Source: Methanomassiliicoccus sp. UBA6 (lineage in GTDB: Archaea; Thermoplasmatota; Thermoplasmata; Methanomassiliicoccales; Methanomassiliicoccaceae). From it: a stretch of 10,181 nt of DNA. Every line of letters begins with the position of its first letter. The stretch's first letter is position 1. A program made the translations under genes and the position numbers. Positions 1-5,974 of the stretch are shown here, in pieces. Location: the NCBI GenBank assembly GCA_002508545.1, contig DAVH01000058.1:70141-80321 (forward strand), written 5' to 3'. The notes beneath the pieces are model-generated. The model worked only from the letters and a program-made list of their open reading frames with translations, was not told the origin of the DNA and did no database searches.

Positions 1-771
1 CGCGGAGAGCGCCGCGAGGTAGCTGGTGGACGGGGTCATGGGCGACGGGACGTTGTTGGTCTCGCTCCTCAGCTCCCCGAAATCGCCCTTCACCACCAGG
101 GTGTGGGCGTTGCGCTCGGTCGTCGGGTCGCAGATGATGGTCACCCGGGTCTTGTCGAACCCGACCCCCAGGAGGGAGACGGTCGCCGCGACGTTGAGGT
201 TCTTGGGGAACTGGAGGGCGGCATCGCGGGCGTTTCCCTCGAACACCACCGTAGGCTCGGTCAGCGTGTCGACGTCGATGCCCCTCTGCGCGAGCCCGGG
301 CGCTCCCTTCAGCCCCTTCGGTCCTTTCCTAGTGGTCAGATGCACTTCGTTGATCGCGGCCGCGGAGGCCGCGTGCAGCCCATCGGTCCCGCAGATCGCT
401 CCCGAGGGCACGTAGATGCGGGAGCGGTGCTTCTTGGCCAGGTCGTAGCACCGGCTCTTGAACTCCTCGTCGGCGAACACCCCCACGCTCATGACCATGA
501 CGTCCACGCCGTTCTCCAGCGCGAACGGTATGAACTTCCGCGCGGCGGTCTGGCTCGCCGCCTCCACCGCCAGGTCTATCTCCCCCAGCACCTTGGCCAG
601 CTTCCCGTTGACATTGTCGATGTACTCGGCCTTCTCCAGGCTGCTGATGAGGTGAACGGCGAAATCCTTGCTCTGGTCGGTCACATAGATCCGGTCGACC
701 TCCGGCATGTCGTGCACCGCCTTGGCGAGCACCGAGCCGATGGAACCGCATCCGATGATGAGTATGCGCAC
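1..771 (-). CDS. nadX: L-aspartate dehydrogenase, C-terminus cut off by window edge
   Basis: Predicted to oxidise L-aspartate to iminoaspartate with NAD(P)+, feeding quinolinate synthase in NAD synthesis; cytosolic. The 257 visible residues begin VRILIIGCGSIGSVLAK, a Rossmann-fold dinucleotide loop (GxGxxG-like, residues 7-12). Further on are VPSGAICGTDGL (about 122-133), FEGNARDAALQFPKNLNVAAT (about 177-197, the typical AspDH signature), RNAHTLVVKGDFG (about 220-232, with the family's catalytic His) and the end-of-protein motif TPSTSYLAALSA. Family members are about 265-270 residues, so only the last 10 or so are missing. The frame stays open upstream to ATG codons at 828/831. I chose GTG 771 because the Rossmann strand starts there and a box A-like TTCTTATCC lies 26 bp upstream, inside the longer reading. 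The gene is divergent from archease; nadA and nadC are not in view. Identity is confident, the start less so. Confidence 0.9.
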   Translation of the reverse strand, partial: MRILIIGCGSIGSVLAKAVHDMPEVDRIYVTDQSKDFAVHLISSLEKAEYIDNVNGKLAKVLGEIDLAVEAASQTAARKFIPFALENGVDVMVMSVGVFADEEFKSRCYDLAKKHRSRIYVPSGAICGTDGLHAASAAAINEVHLTTRKGPKGLKGAPGLAQRGIDVDTLTEPTVVFEGNARDAALQFPKNLNVAATVSLLGVGFDKTRVTIICDPTTERNAHTLVVKGDFGELRSETNNVPSPMTPSTSYLAALSA

Positions 772-792
772 GACGCCGAGTATGTCGGCGTC

Positions 793-801
793 GGATAAGA
801 A
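793..801 (-). promoter_or_regulatory. box A (TATA) promoter element for nadX
   Basis: The minus strand reads TTCTTATCC, centred 26 bp upstream of the GTG at 771. That spacing would place the transcription start at or next to the start codon, giving a leaderless mRNA. The same TTATCC core occurs at the same distance before archease. Inferred from sequence and spacing only. Confidence 0.5.
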
Positions 802-864
802 CCTGTCCCATCGCACCGTGTAAGGCATCATCCGACAGGCACCGTCCTCGCCTGCGTCGCCTGG

Positions 865-888
865 TGAGGCCGTTTTCCACGGCCCTCA
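865..888. repeat. imperfect inverted repeat between divergent promoters
   Basis: The left arm TGAGGCCGT and right arm ACGGCCCTCA pair over 9 bp with one bulged C, around the loop TTTCC. It sits about 10 bp upstream of the archease box A and about 64 bp upstream of the nadX box A. It could be an operator bound by a dimeric regulator. No T-tract follows, so it is not an obvious terminator. Confidence 0.4.
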
Positions 889-898
889 TCGACCAACC

Positions 899-907
899 AT
901 TTTATCC
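899..907 (+). promoter_or_regulatory. box A (TATA) promoter element for archease
   Basis: ATTTTATCC is centred 27 bp upstream of the ATG at 930, predicting transcription from the start codon itself. No Shine-Dalgarno sequence lies directly before that ATG, which fits a leaderless message. Confidence 0.55.
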
Positions 908-929
908 CGGTCATTCCAATGGGGCGTCG

Positions 930-1334
930 ATGAGGTACGAGAACCTTGAGCACACCGCGGACGTGATGATCCGCGCCTACGGGTCCACGATCGAGGAGTG
1001 CTTCGAGAACGCGGCCTACGGGATGATGGACCAGATCCTGGACGCGTCCAGCGTGGAGCCCAAGGTGGAGGAGACCTTCTCGGCGGAGGGGGCAACGAGG
1101 GAGGACCTGTTGTACAATTTCCTCTCCGAGCTACTGTTCATCTTCGATGCCAAGCGGATAGCTCTGTCCGAGTTCCACGTCACCTTGAAGGACGGCGCCT
1201 TGGAGTGCCGGGCGCGCGGCGAGCGGTTCGACCGGGAGAAGCACTCGCCCAAACAGGAAATAAAGGCCGTTACCTATCACATGATGCAGGTGAACGAGAG
1301 CGAACCGTCGATCACGGTCCTCTTTGATGTGTAA
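930..1334 (+). CDS. archease (RtcB RNA-ligase activating protein)
   Basis: A 134-residue protein, a normal length for archease, the small chaperone-like factor that promotes guanylation and multiple turnover of the tRNA-splicing ligase RtcB. Diagnostic blocks are YENLEHTADVMIRAYG (3-18), ENAAYGMMDQILD (26-38), REDLLYNFLSELLFIFDAKR (57-76), EIKAVTYHMMQV (110-121) and the terminal VLFDV. The Asp of HTAD and the Asp of the C-terminal FDV correspond to the family's metal-binding positions. The frame is open upstream to an ATG at 864. That longer form adds 22 residues with no family similarity and would swallow the box A, so ATG 930 is preferred. rtcB is not in the window. The gene is intact although a transposon end begins five bases after its stop codon. 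Confidence 0.94.
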   Translation: MRYENLEHTADVMIRAYGSTIEECFENAAYGMMDQILDASSVEPKVEETFSAEGATREDLLYNFLSELLFIFDAKRIALSEFHVTLKDGALECRARGERFDREKHSPKQEIKAVTYHMMQVNESEPSITVLFDV

Positions 1335-1339
1335 ACTAA

Positions 1340-1357
1340 CCCCCACTATAGCGGGGG
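1340..1357 (-). repeat. terminal hairpin of the tnpB element (right end)
   Basis: CCCCC (1340-1344) and GGGGG (1353-1357) flank ACTATAGC, whose CTATAG core is itself palindromic. Read as minus-strand RNA the stem gains a sixth G-U pair (CCCCCG/UGGGGG, loop CUAUAG). In plus-strand RNA that position is an A-C mismatch. It lies 9 bp beyond the tnpB stop, as right-end hairpins of IS200/IS605 elements do, where the omega RNA of TnpB ends. It could also act as a transcription terminator for archease, since pyrimidines (CTTTCTCTCT) follow on the plus strand. Confidence 0.5.
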
Positions 1358-1365
1358 CTTTCTCT

Positions 1366-2477
1366 CTACCTTTGCAGGGAGCATTCGGCTGGTTTACCAT
1401 TCAGCCTCTGCAAGGCGGATATACCACGATACAGGATGTTGCGAGAAGCGTTCAGATCAGCGTTCAAGGAGAAGCCGCATTTTTGGCATACGAAGCGGGA
1501 GCCGTGCCTGTTGGCTTTCTCCGTGTGCCCGCAGCATGAGCATTCCTGGCTGGTGTGCCTGGGGTCCCCACTTCCATCACCGTCTTGCCGGCGGCTTCGG
1601 CCTTGTATGTCAGGAAGTACTCGAACTGGTGGAACGACCAGGAGCCGATGTGCTTCCGCTGTTTCTTGCTGCCTTTACCCCTCGCTCCGGTACGCTTCCG
1701 GATCCCGGTTAGGTCTTCAAGAACGAACACTTTAAACTCGCTTTCGACCAGCCTCTTGGAGAGGCAGTGGTTCACGTCAGTCACGAGCCGTCGCTCCTTT
1801 CCGCTAACCGCATAGTATTGCGCTTAGCGGACCTAGTGCCTTTGGACTGGAGTTCAGATTTTAGGTGCTGGTATCCCGCCTTCACGGCCCGAAGGTGCTT
1901 CGAGCTGTAGAACTTGTTGTCGCTGGTGACCAGGATGTTCTTTATGCCTCGGTCGACGCCGAGCATCTCATCCTCGGTGAAGGGAAGTGTCGGCGGGGCG
2001 GGCTTCTCCATGACGGCATGGACGAACATTCGGTTTCCCCTTCTTCACGACGAGCATCGCCGCCTTGCATGTCCATCCGTCCCTGCACCATGCGGGGAGA
2101 TGGACCTGGAAGTTCCGCCTGCCCTCGACGCTCGCCAACGAGCCCTTCCCGGTCAGGACGTTCAGCTTGAAGCATCTGGCATCATAGCGCAACGCCCGGT
2201 TCTTACCCGGCGTCACGAGCTTGTTGCCTTCACCGTTGCTCCTGGTCGACCTCCTGGCCTCTGCAACCGTGCCTCCGATGTTCAGAGTCAGCTGCGAAGG
2301 ATACCCGGGGAATGACTCACGCGCCTTAGCGTACGCCAGCCGATGTAGTTTGAGCTTGCTGTAGCAATCGGCGTCGTAAGCTAATTTCGCGTAATACGAG
2401 AACACGTCGCACCCGATGCGGACGGTTTCGAGCAGTACCGCATCGAACTCAATGGGGCACCTGACCGTTCGCATCAT
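1366..2477 (-). pseudogene. tnpB: TnpB RNA-guided nuclease, disrupted by three frameshifts
   Basis: When the frames are stitched together this is a full-length TnpB of about 370 residues. It begins MMRTVRCPIEFDAVLL at 2477, preceded by GAAGG. A first shift near 2027 (apparent extra base) leads into the RuvC-I motif LGVDRGIKNI. A second near 1806 (one base missing) leads into VTDVNHCLSKRLVE and RuvC-II VFVLEDLTGI. A third in the GGGG run at 1566-1569 (one base missing) leads into DPRHTSQECSCCGH and FVCQKCGF, the CxxC...CxxC zinc ribbon, followed by RuvC-III NADLNASRNIL and a TAG at 1366. All three catalytic acidic residues and all four zinc-ribbon cysteines survive, so the decay is recent, or one or more shifts are sequencing errors. 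TnpB proteins are omega-RNA-guided DNA nucleases that help IS200/IS605 elements persist. As read, no functional protein is made. Confidence 0.85.
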
Positions 2478-2585
2478 CCTTCAGAAAAATGCTGTAAATT
2501 AAGAAGGGACTCACCTATACACTTAATCTTACAGGCATCACCATTATGATCGCCGGCAGCCATGGTCATCGAGTATTATATCAGA

Positions 2586-2599
2586 ATTATTGGCATAAT
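2586..2599. repeat. short perfect inverted repeat ATTAT-TGGC-ATAAT
   Basis: A five-bp stem with a four-base loop in the AT-rich intergenic region. It may be part of the element's left end or an operator; nothing decides between these. Confidence 0.35.
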
Positions 2600-2611
2600 C
2601 AGTGCAGAGAG

Positions 2612-2625
2612 CATAAGGGCTTATG
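2612..2625. repeat. palindrome CATAAG-GG-CTTATG
   Basis: A perfect six-bp inverted repeat with a two-base centre, 12 bp after the previous one. It overlaps a possible plus-strand box A (CTTATG), which would suit an operator site for a dimeric repressor. Chance occurrence in AT-rich DNA remains possible. Confidence 0.35.
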
Positions 2626-2684
2626 TGAAAGCTCAAAAATCTAAGGCAAAGGATCGAGGTTCGATGTATCTGTTACGTCAGCTA

Positions 2685-2721
2685 GGAGGGGCGCATTCCT
2701 CCCCCCGATCAAGGTCGGAGG
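2685..2721 (+). promoter_or_regulatory. mutually exclusive GGAGG/CCTCC hairpins in decarboxylase leader
   Basis: GGAGG at 2685-2689 can pair with CCTCC at 2698-2702. With two G-U pairs this makes a 7-bp stem with the loop CGCA. The same CCTCC can instead pair with GGAGG at 2717-2721. The second GGAGG resembles a Shine-Dalgarno sequence but is 19 bases before the ATG at 2741, longer than usual. The arrangement resembles an attenuator switch; no ligand or known riboswitch class is recognised. Confidence 0.3.
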
Positions 2722-2740
2722 TTTCCTGCGCCAACGGAAT

Positions 2741-3706
2741 ATGAATACCAAGGCTACCGCAATCGCCTACCCCATCCAGGGATTGATCAAGTATCATGGG
2801 CTGAGGGACGAGAGGTTCCGCCTCCCGTTCCATGACTCCATATCGGTGTGCACCGCCCCCATACACACCCGCACCACCGTGGAGTTCGGACATGATTCTG
2901 ATGCTGCCCGCATCGACGGCAAGGACGTCCTGGAGCGTGATATGGAGAGGATACGCGACGTCATCGACCCCCTGCGCGAGGAGGCGGGCGTCCGCACCGG
3001 CATGCGCATGGAGTCGAGGAGCGATTTTCCATCGAACATCGGGCTAGGGGCCTCGGCGTCGGGCTTCGCAGCACTGGCAGTGGCCGCCGCCGGAGCGCTG
3101 GGGCTGGACATGAGCCTGGAGGAGATCTCCCGCTTCGCCCGCCGGGGGGCCGGCTCGGCCGCCCGGGCCGTCACCGGAGGCTTCTCGCGCTGGTATGCTG
3201 GCACCGGGGACGAGGACTCGATCTCCCGCTCGATCCCTTATCCCGAGGACCTGGACCTCCAGATGGTGGCGGCGCTGGTCCCGGCGCACAAGTTCACCGA
3301 TGTGGCGCACAAGGAGGTTCTCACCTCTCCGTTCTTCAAGGCCCGGCTGGAATACGTGCCCGGGGTGCTGGAGAAGATGGAGCGGGCCATCCGCGCCGGG
3401 GACGGGGACGAGATCGGCCGCCTGGCGGAGGCGGACACTTTACTGTTGCATGGCATCACCATGACCGGCTCGGACAGCATGATCCTCTGGCGGCCCGATA
3501 CCGTCAGGGTCATCCTGGAGGTGCAGGCGATGCGGCGAGAGGGTCTTCGCTGCTACTTCTCCATCGACACCGGCGCCACGGTGTACGTGAACACCAACCG
3601 GGACGACCTTCCCGAAGTGATGAGGAGGATCGCCGGGCTCGGCCTGGAGGCCGTCTCGTGCTCGGTCGGCGGCGAGGCCAGGCTGGTGCCCGACCACCTG
3701 TTCTGA
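2741..3706 (+). CDS. mvaD: GHMP-fold mevalonate-phosphate decarboxylase (diphosphomevalonate decarboxylase family)
   Basis: A 321-residue protein of the mevalonate diphosphate decarboxylase family, which makes isopentenyl precursors for archaeal ether lipids. Family landmarks run in order: ATAIAYPIQGLIKYHGLRDE (5-24, retaining the active-site Lys17), LPFHDSISV (28-36), the ATP loop FPSNIGLGASASGFAAL (96-112), RRGAGSAARAVTGGFSRWYAG (134-154, with Arg142), and SIDTGATVYV (274-283), whose Asp276 matches the catalytic Asp. Changes from the classical enzyme are visible: the second Lys of KYWGKRD is Leu21, and GSGSACRS reads GAGSAARA. Archaea use variant substrates (mevalonate 5-phosphate, or mevalonate 3,5-bisphosphate in Thermoplasma), so the exact substrate is open. 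Retention of the Asp argues against the related mevalonate 3-kinase. No strong Shine-Dalgarno sequence lies close to this ATG. Confidence 0.82.
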   Translation: MNTKATAIAYPIQGLIKYHGLRDERFRLPFHDSISVCTAPIHTRTTVEFGHDSDAARIDGKDVLERDMERIRDVIDPLREEAGVRTGMRMESRSDFPSNIGLGASASGFAALAVAAAGALGLDMSLEEISRFARRGAGSAARAVTGGFSRWYAGTGDEDSISRSIPYPEDLDLQMVAALVPAHKFTDVAHKEVLTSPFFKARLEYVPGVLEKMERAIRAGDGDEIGRLAEADTLLLHGITMTGSDSMILWRPDTVRVILEVQAMRREGLRCYFSIDTGATVYVNTNRDDLPEVMRRIAGLGLEAVSCSVGGEARLVPDHLF

Positions 3707-3719
3707 GCCCCGGGCCAAT

Positions 3720-3728
3720 CTATTTATG
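3720..3728 (+). promoter_or_regulatory. box A (TATA) promoter element for the PfkB kinase
   Basis: CTATTTATG is centred about 28 bp upstream of the ATG at 3752, so the kinase probably has its own near-leaderless start despite lying only 45 bp after the decarboxylase. No Shine-Dalgarno sequence is seen before the ATG. Confidence 0.5.
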
Positions 3729-3751
3729 CGCGGCGTGGTTAGCTTGGCACC

Positions 3752-4711
3752 ATGGACGTGATCGGCATCGGGGCGTTGAACGTCGACCTGTTCTACGACG
3801 TCCCGTCTCTCGACCTCGCCGGGGCGAGGTTCGAGGCGGGGGGCGAGACCATGGACGACGGAACACTGTTCGCCCGGGTGTCCGAGGCGCTCTCCGGCAT
3901 GGACCTCGTCGCCCGCGACGGGGGAGGCTCGGCCGCCAACACCGTGGTCGCCCTGTCGCGCATGGGCTACTCCACCGGATTCCTCGGCATCATCGGCAAG
4001 GACGAGGAGGGAAAGTTCGTCCTCGGCTCCATGGGGAACGTGGACACCTCCCGTGTAAAGCGGTACCGGCGGACCGGGTTGTGCATCTCCCTGCTCCATG
4101 AGGGCGACCGCTCCCTCCTGGTGCTTCCGAACGCCAACGACCTGTTCTCCTTCGCCCCGGACGACATCGAGTACCTCAACTCGAGCAAGATCGTTCACCT
4201 GAGCTCGTTCTGCAGCGATTCCGCCCTGCGCATGCAGAAGCAGATCCTGGAGCTGCTGGACGATGACGTCTACGTCTCCTTCGCCCCCGGGGAGAAGTAC
4301 GCCCGGCGAGGGATGAAGCAGATCGGCGACATCGTCGAGAGGAGCCGCTTCCTGTTCGTCAACGAGCGGGAGGTGGGGCAGCTCACGGGGCTGCCGCCGG
4401 CGGAGGGCTGCAAGGCCTTGGTGGAGGCGGGGGCGAGGGTCGTCGCCTGCACCCTGGGAGACAGGGGCTCGCTCATCGTCACCCGCAACTCCGAGCTCCG
4501 CGTCCCGGCCAAGAAGGCGGTGGTGTTGGACACCACGGGGGCCGGGGACGTCTACGCGGCAGGCTTCCTGGCCGGCTACCTCGACGGGGCGACTCTGGAG
4601 GTCTGCGGGGAGATCGCCTCCGCGGCCGCCGCGTTAAGCCTATCGGCCTATGGGCGGGGCGGCTACCCCGACGAGCGGTTCCTGAGGAAGTTCGCGCGGG
4701 AGCTGCTCTGA
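3752..4711 (+). CDS. PfkB/ribokinase-family carbohydrate or nucleoside kinase
   Basis: A 319-residue cytosolic kinase, the usual length for the PfkB family, which transfers the gamma-phosphate of ATP to sugars, nucleosides or related alcohols. The order of motifs is complete: VIGIGALNVDLFYDV (3-17), the first signature around DGGGSAANTVVALSRMGY (56-73), NEREVGQLTG (204-213), TLGDRGS (234-240) and the second signature VVLDTTGAGDVYAAGFLAGY (257-276), with catalytic base Asp266 in the DTTGAGD anion hole. The substrate cannot be read from sequence; ribokinase, fructokinase, archaeal nucleoside or ADP-dependent-like roles are all possible. It follows the mevalonate gene by 45 bp but has its own box A. 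The missing mevalonate-pathway partner, isopentenyl phosphate kinase, is a different fold, so a role in that pathway is not implied. Start chosen by box A spacing and the motif at the N-terminus. Confidence 0.88.
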   Translation: MDVIGIGALNVDLFYDVPSLDLAGARFEAGGETMDDGTLFARVSEALSGMDLVARDGGGSAANTVVALSRMGYSTGFLGIIGKDEEGKFVLGSMGNVDTSRVKRYRRTGLCISLLHEGDRSLLVLPNANDLFSFAPDDIEYLNSSKIVHLSSFCSDSALRMQKQILELLDDDVYVSFAPGEKYARRGMKQIGDIVERSRFLFVNEREVGQLTGLPPAEGCKALVEAGARVVACTLGDRGSLIVTRNSELRVPAKKAVVLDTTGAGDVYAAGFLAGYLDGATLEVCGEIASAAAALSLSAYGRGGYPDERFLRKFARELL

Positions 4712-4791
4712 GCACGGACGCCCGCCCGTACGTCCAAGCGGTATGATGCCAAGGATTATTCGGGTGGCAAAAAAGAATAAGCATGACGGAG

Positions 4792-4800
4792 CTTTATGCC
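4792..4800 (+). promoter_or_regulatory. box A (TATA) promoter element for the HAD-fold gene
   Basis: CTTTATGCC is centred at about 4796 and predicts transcription from about 4822, leaving a leader of roughly 30 bases that contains the ribosome binding site GAAGAGG seven bases before ATG 4853. Unlike the other promoters in the window, this one would give a leadered mRNA. The ATG at 4796 lies inside the box and cannot be the start if this is correct. Confidence 0.4.
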
Positions 4801-4852
4801 CCCGTCCGTGGCGGGGCGGGCCAGGCTCGGCCGCGAAGGAAGAGGAACCAAG

Positions 4853-5974
4853 ATGGACTTTGACGGGCTTGAAGAGACCATGACCGGGGGGTGGAGGCAG
4901 TTCATCAGCGATGGTGAGGGCCCCATCACCAAGAACGACAACGCCTTCGAGCTATGCAGCGAGCTCATCAAGAACGGGGGCGCGTTCTTCAAGGTCATCA
5001 GCAAGTACGATGATGTCCTCGCCGACATCCTGCAGCGCCCCAACTACAAGGCCGGGGACACCTTGCGCCTCATCCTCCCGTTCCTCAAGGCCTACGGGGC
5101 GACCGACTCCTGGATGCTCGAGTTCTCGCGCAAGAACATCGTGACCGTTCCCGGCGCCCGAAAGACGATGAGGTTCGTCCAGGAGTTCATGACCCCGTTC
5201 ATAGTCGCGACCTCGTACGAGCATTACATCAGCGCGGTGTGCGACGCCATCGGCTTCCCGCTGGAGAACACCTACAGCACCGCCCTTGACCTGGACTCGG
5301 TGAAGATGGAGCCGTGGGAGACCGACATGCTCAAGCGCTACGCCCAGGAGATCGCCCAGATCGGGGAGATCAGGGTGCCTGACAGCGCGCGCAGCATCGA
5401 GGACCTCAAGCCGCGGGACCGGGAGGCCATCAAGCGGCTGGACGAGATATTCTGGGAGGAGCTCACGGACCTCGCCTCCTACCAGCTGATCCTGGACGTG
5501 AACCCGGTGGGCGGCGAGGAGAAGGCGTCCGCGGTGCTGGACATCCGTAGGCGGACGGGCATCGGGCTGGAGGACACCGTGTACGTCGGGGACTCGATCA
5601 CCGACGTGCAGGCGTTCCAGCTGGTCCGCGAGGGCGGGGGCCTGACCGTCTCCTTCAACGGCAACGAGTACGCCCTGAGGGAGGCGGAGTACGCCGTGAT
5701 CTCGGACAACACCGTGATCACCTCAGTGCTGGCGGAGGCGTTCCACAAGGCCGGCATGGAGGGCATCAGCTCCCTGGTGGAGGACTGGAGCCTAGAGGGC
5801 CTGAGGTCATCGGGCTTGGTGAACCCCTACCTGATGAGGGAGTTCGAGAGGGTGTTCCCCGACAAGCCCCCCACGGTGGCGAGGATCACCCCGCACAACA
5901 TGAAGTCCCTTACCCGGCAGAGCCTGGCCTTCCGGCGCTCGGTGCGGGGGGAGACCATCGGGGCCCTCGGCTGA
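4853..5974 (+). CDS. HAD-superfamily protein of archaeal COG4030/EhaR-like type
   Basis: A 373-residue protein with the full set of HAD motifs. Motif I is FISDGEGPITKND (17-29), with nucleophile Asp20. Motif II lies at VATSYEHY (Thr120/Ser121), motif III at GGEEKAS (Lys224) and motif IV at VYVGDSITD (Asp247 and Asp251). The residue two after the nucleophile is Glu22, not the usual Asp of DxD. I recall a D-x-E-G-P motif as typical of an archaeal group related to COG4030 and the EhaR subunit annotation of energy-converting hydrogenase; I could not check this. A phosphatase is the default guess, but the substrate is unknown, and no hydrogenase genes are nearby. A longer reading from ATG 4796 adds 19 Arg/Gly-rich residues encoded over the box A and leader. 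ATG 4853 has GAAGAGG at good spacing. The stop directly abuts the convergent operon. Confidence 0.75.
   Translation: MDFDGLEETMTGGWRQFISDGEGPITKNDNAFELCSELIKNGGAFFKVISKYDDVLADILQRPNYKAGDTLRLILPFLKAYGATDSWMLEFSRKNIVTVPGARKTMRFVQEFMTPFIVATSYEHYISAVCDAIGFPLENTYSTALDLDSVKMEPWETDMLKRYAQEIAQIGEIRVPDSARSIEDLKPRDREAIKRLDEIFWEELTDLASYQLILDVNPVGGEEKASAVLDIRRRTGIGLEDTVYVGDSITDVQAFQLVREGGGLTVSFNGNEYALREAEYAVISDNTVITSVLAEAFHKAGMEGISSLVEDWSLEGLRSSGLVNPYLMREFERVFPDKPPTVARITPHNMKSLTRQSLAFRRSVRGETIGALG

Larger units (their letters stand above)
1340..2490 (-). mobile_element. decayed IS200/IS605 (IS1341-like, tnpB-only) element
   Basis: The element consists of a tnpB pseudogene and a right-end hairpin directly after archease. 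No Y1 transposase tnpA and no IS607-type resolvase is found, so it is an orphan tnpB unit or one mobilised in trans. The right limit is taken as the hairpin. The left limit is not determinable; it probably lies in the AT-rich stretch between 2490 and about 2660. Base composition is visibly less GC-rich than the flanking genes, which fits an acquired element. Confidence 0.6.
2478..2740. other. AT-rich non-coding stretch with several hairpins
   Basis: These 263 bases separate the tnpB start from the decarboxylase start. They should hold the lost left end of the element, the tnpB promoter and the promoter/leader of the decarboxylase. Visible features are a TATTATAT (2574-2581) and a CTTATGTG (2620-2627) that could serve as plus-strand box A, short perfect inverted repeats at 2586-2599 and 2612-2625, an imperfect hairpin at about 2547-2570 (ATGATC/GGTCAT), and competing GGAGG/CCTCC pairings at 2685-2721. 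I see no tRNA or convincing small gene. Confidence 0.5.

Noticed and set aside
103..798. Plus-strand open frame (231 codons) over nadX
   Set aside because: Low-complexity Arg/Val/His composition and no family resemblance; the minus strand gives a continuous aspartate dehydrogenase.
864..929. Upstream ATG extending archease by 22 residues
   Set aside because: The added residues do not match archease N-termini, and they overlap the box A and inverted repeat. ATG 930 begins exactly at the family's start.
1340..1370. Archease intrinsic terminator
   Set aside because: Hairpin plus pyrimidine tract is compatible, but the better pairing on the minus strand and the position next to the tnpB stop make a transposon end more likely. 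I list it as the element hairpin with the terminator as an alternative.
2562..2744. 60-codon plus-strand frame ending in an ATGA overlap with the decarboxylase start
   Set aside because: The overlap is suggestive of coupling or a leader peptide. However, there is no ribosome binding site, no recognisable domain, and the second half runs through the hairpin region with unusual composition. Kept only as a possibility.
4712..4750. GGACG...CGTCC inverted repeat after the PfkB kinase
   Set aside because: Only five bp with a ten-base loop and no T-tract; not distinguishable from chance in GC-rich DNA.
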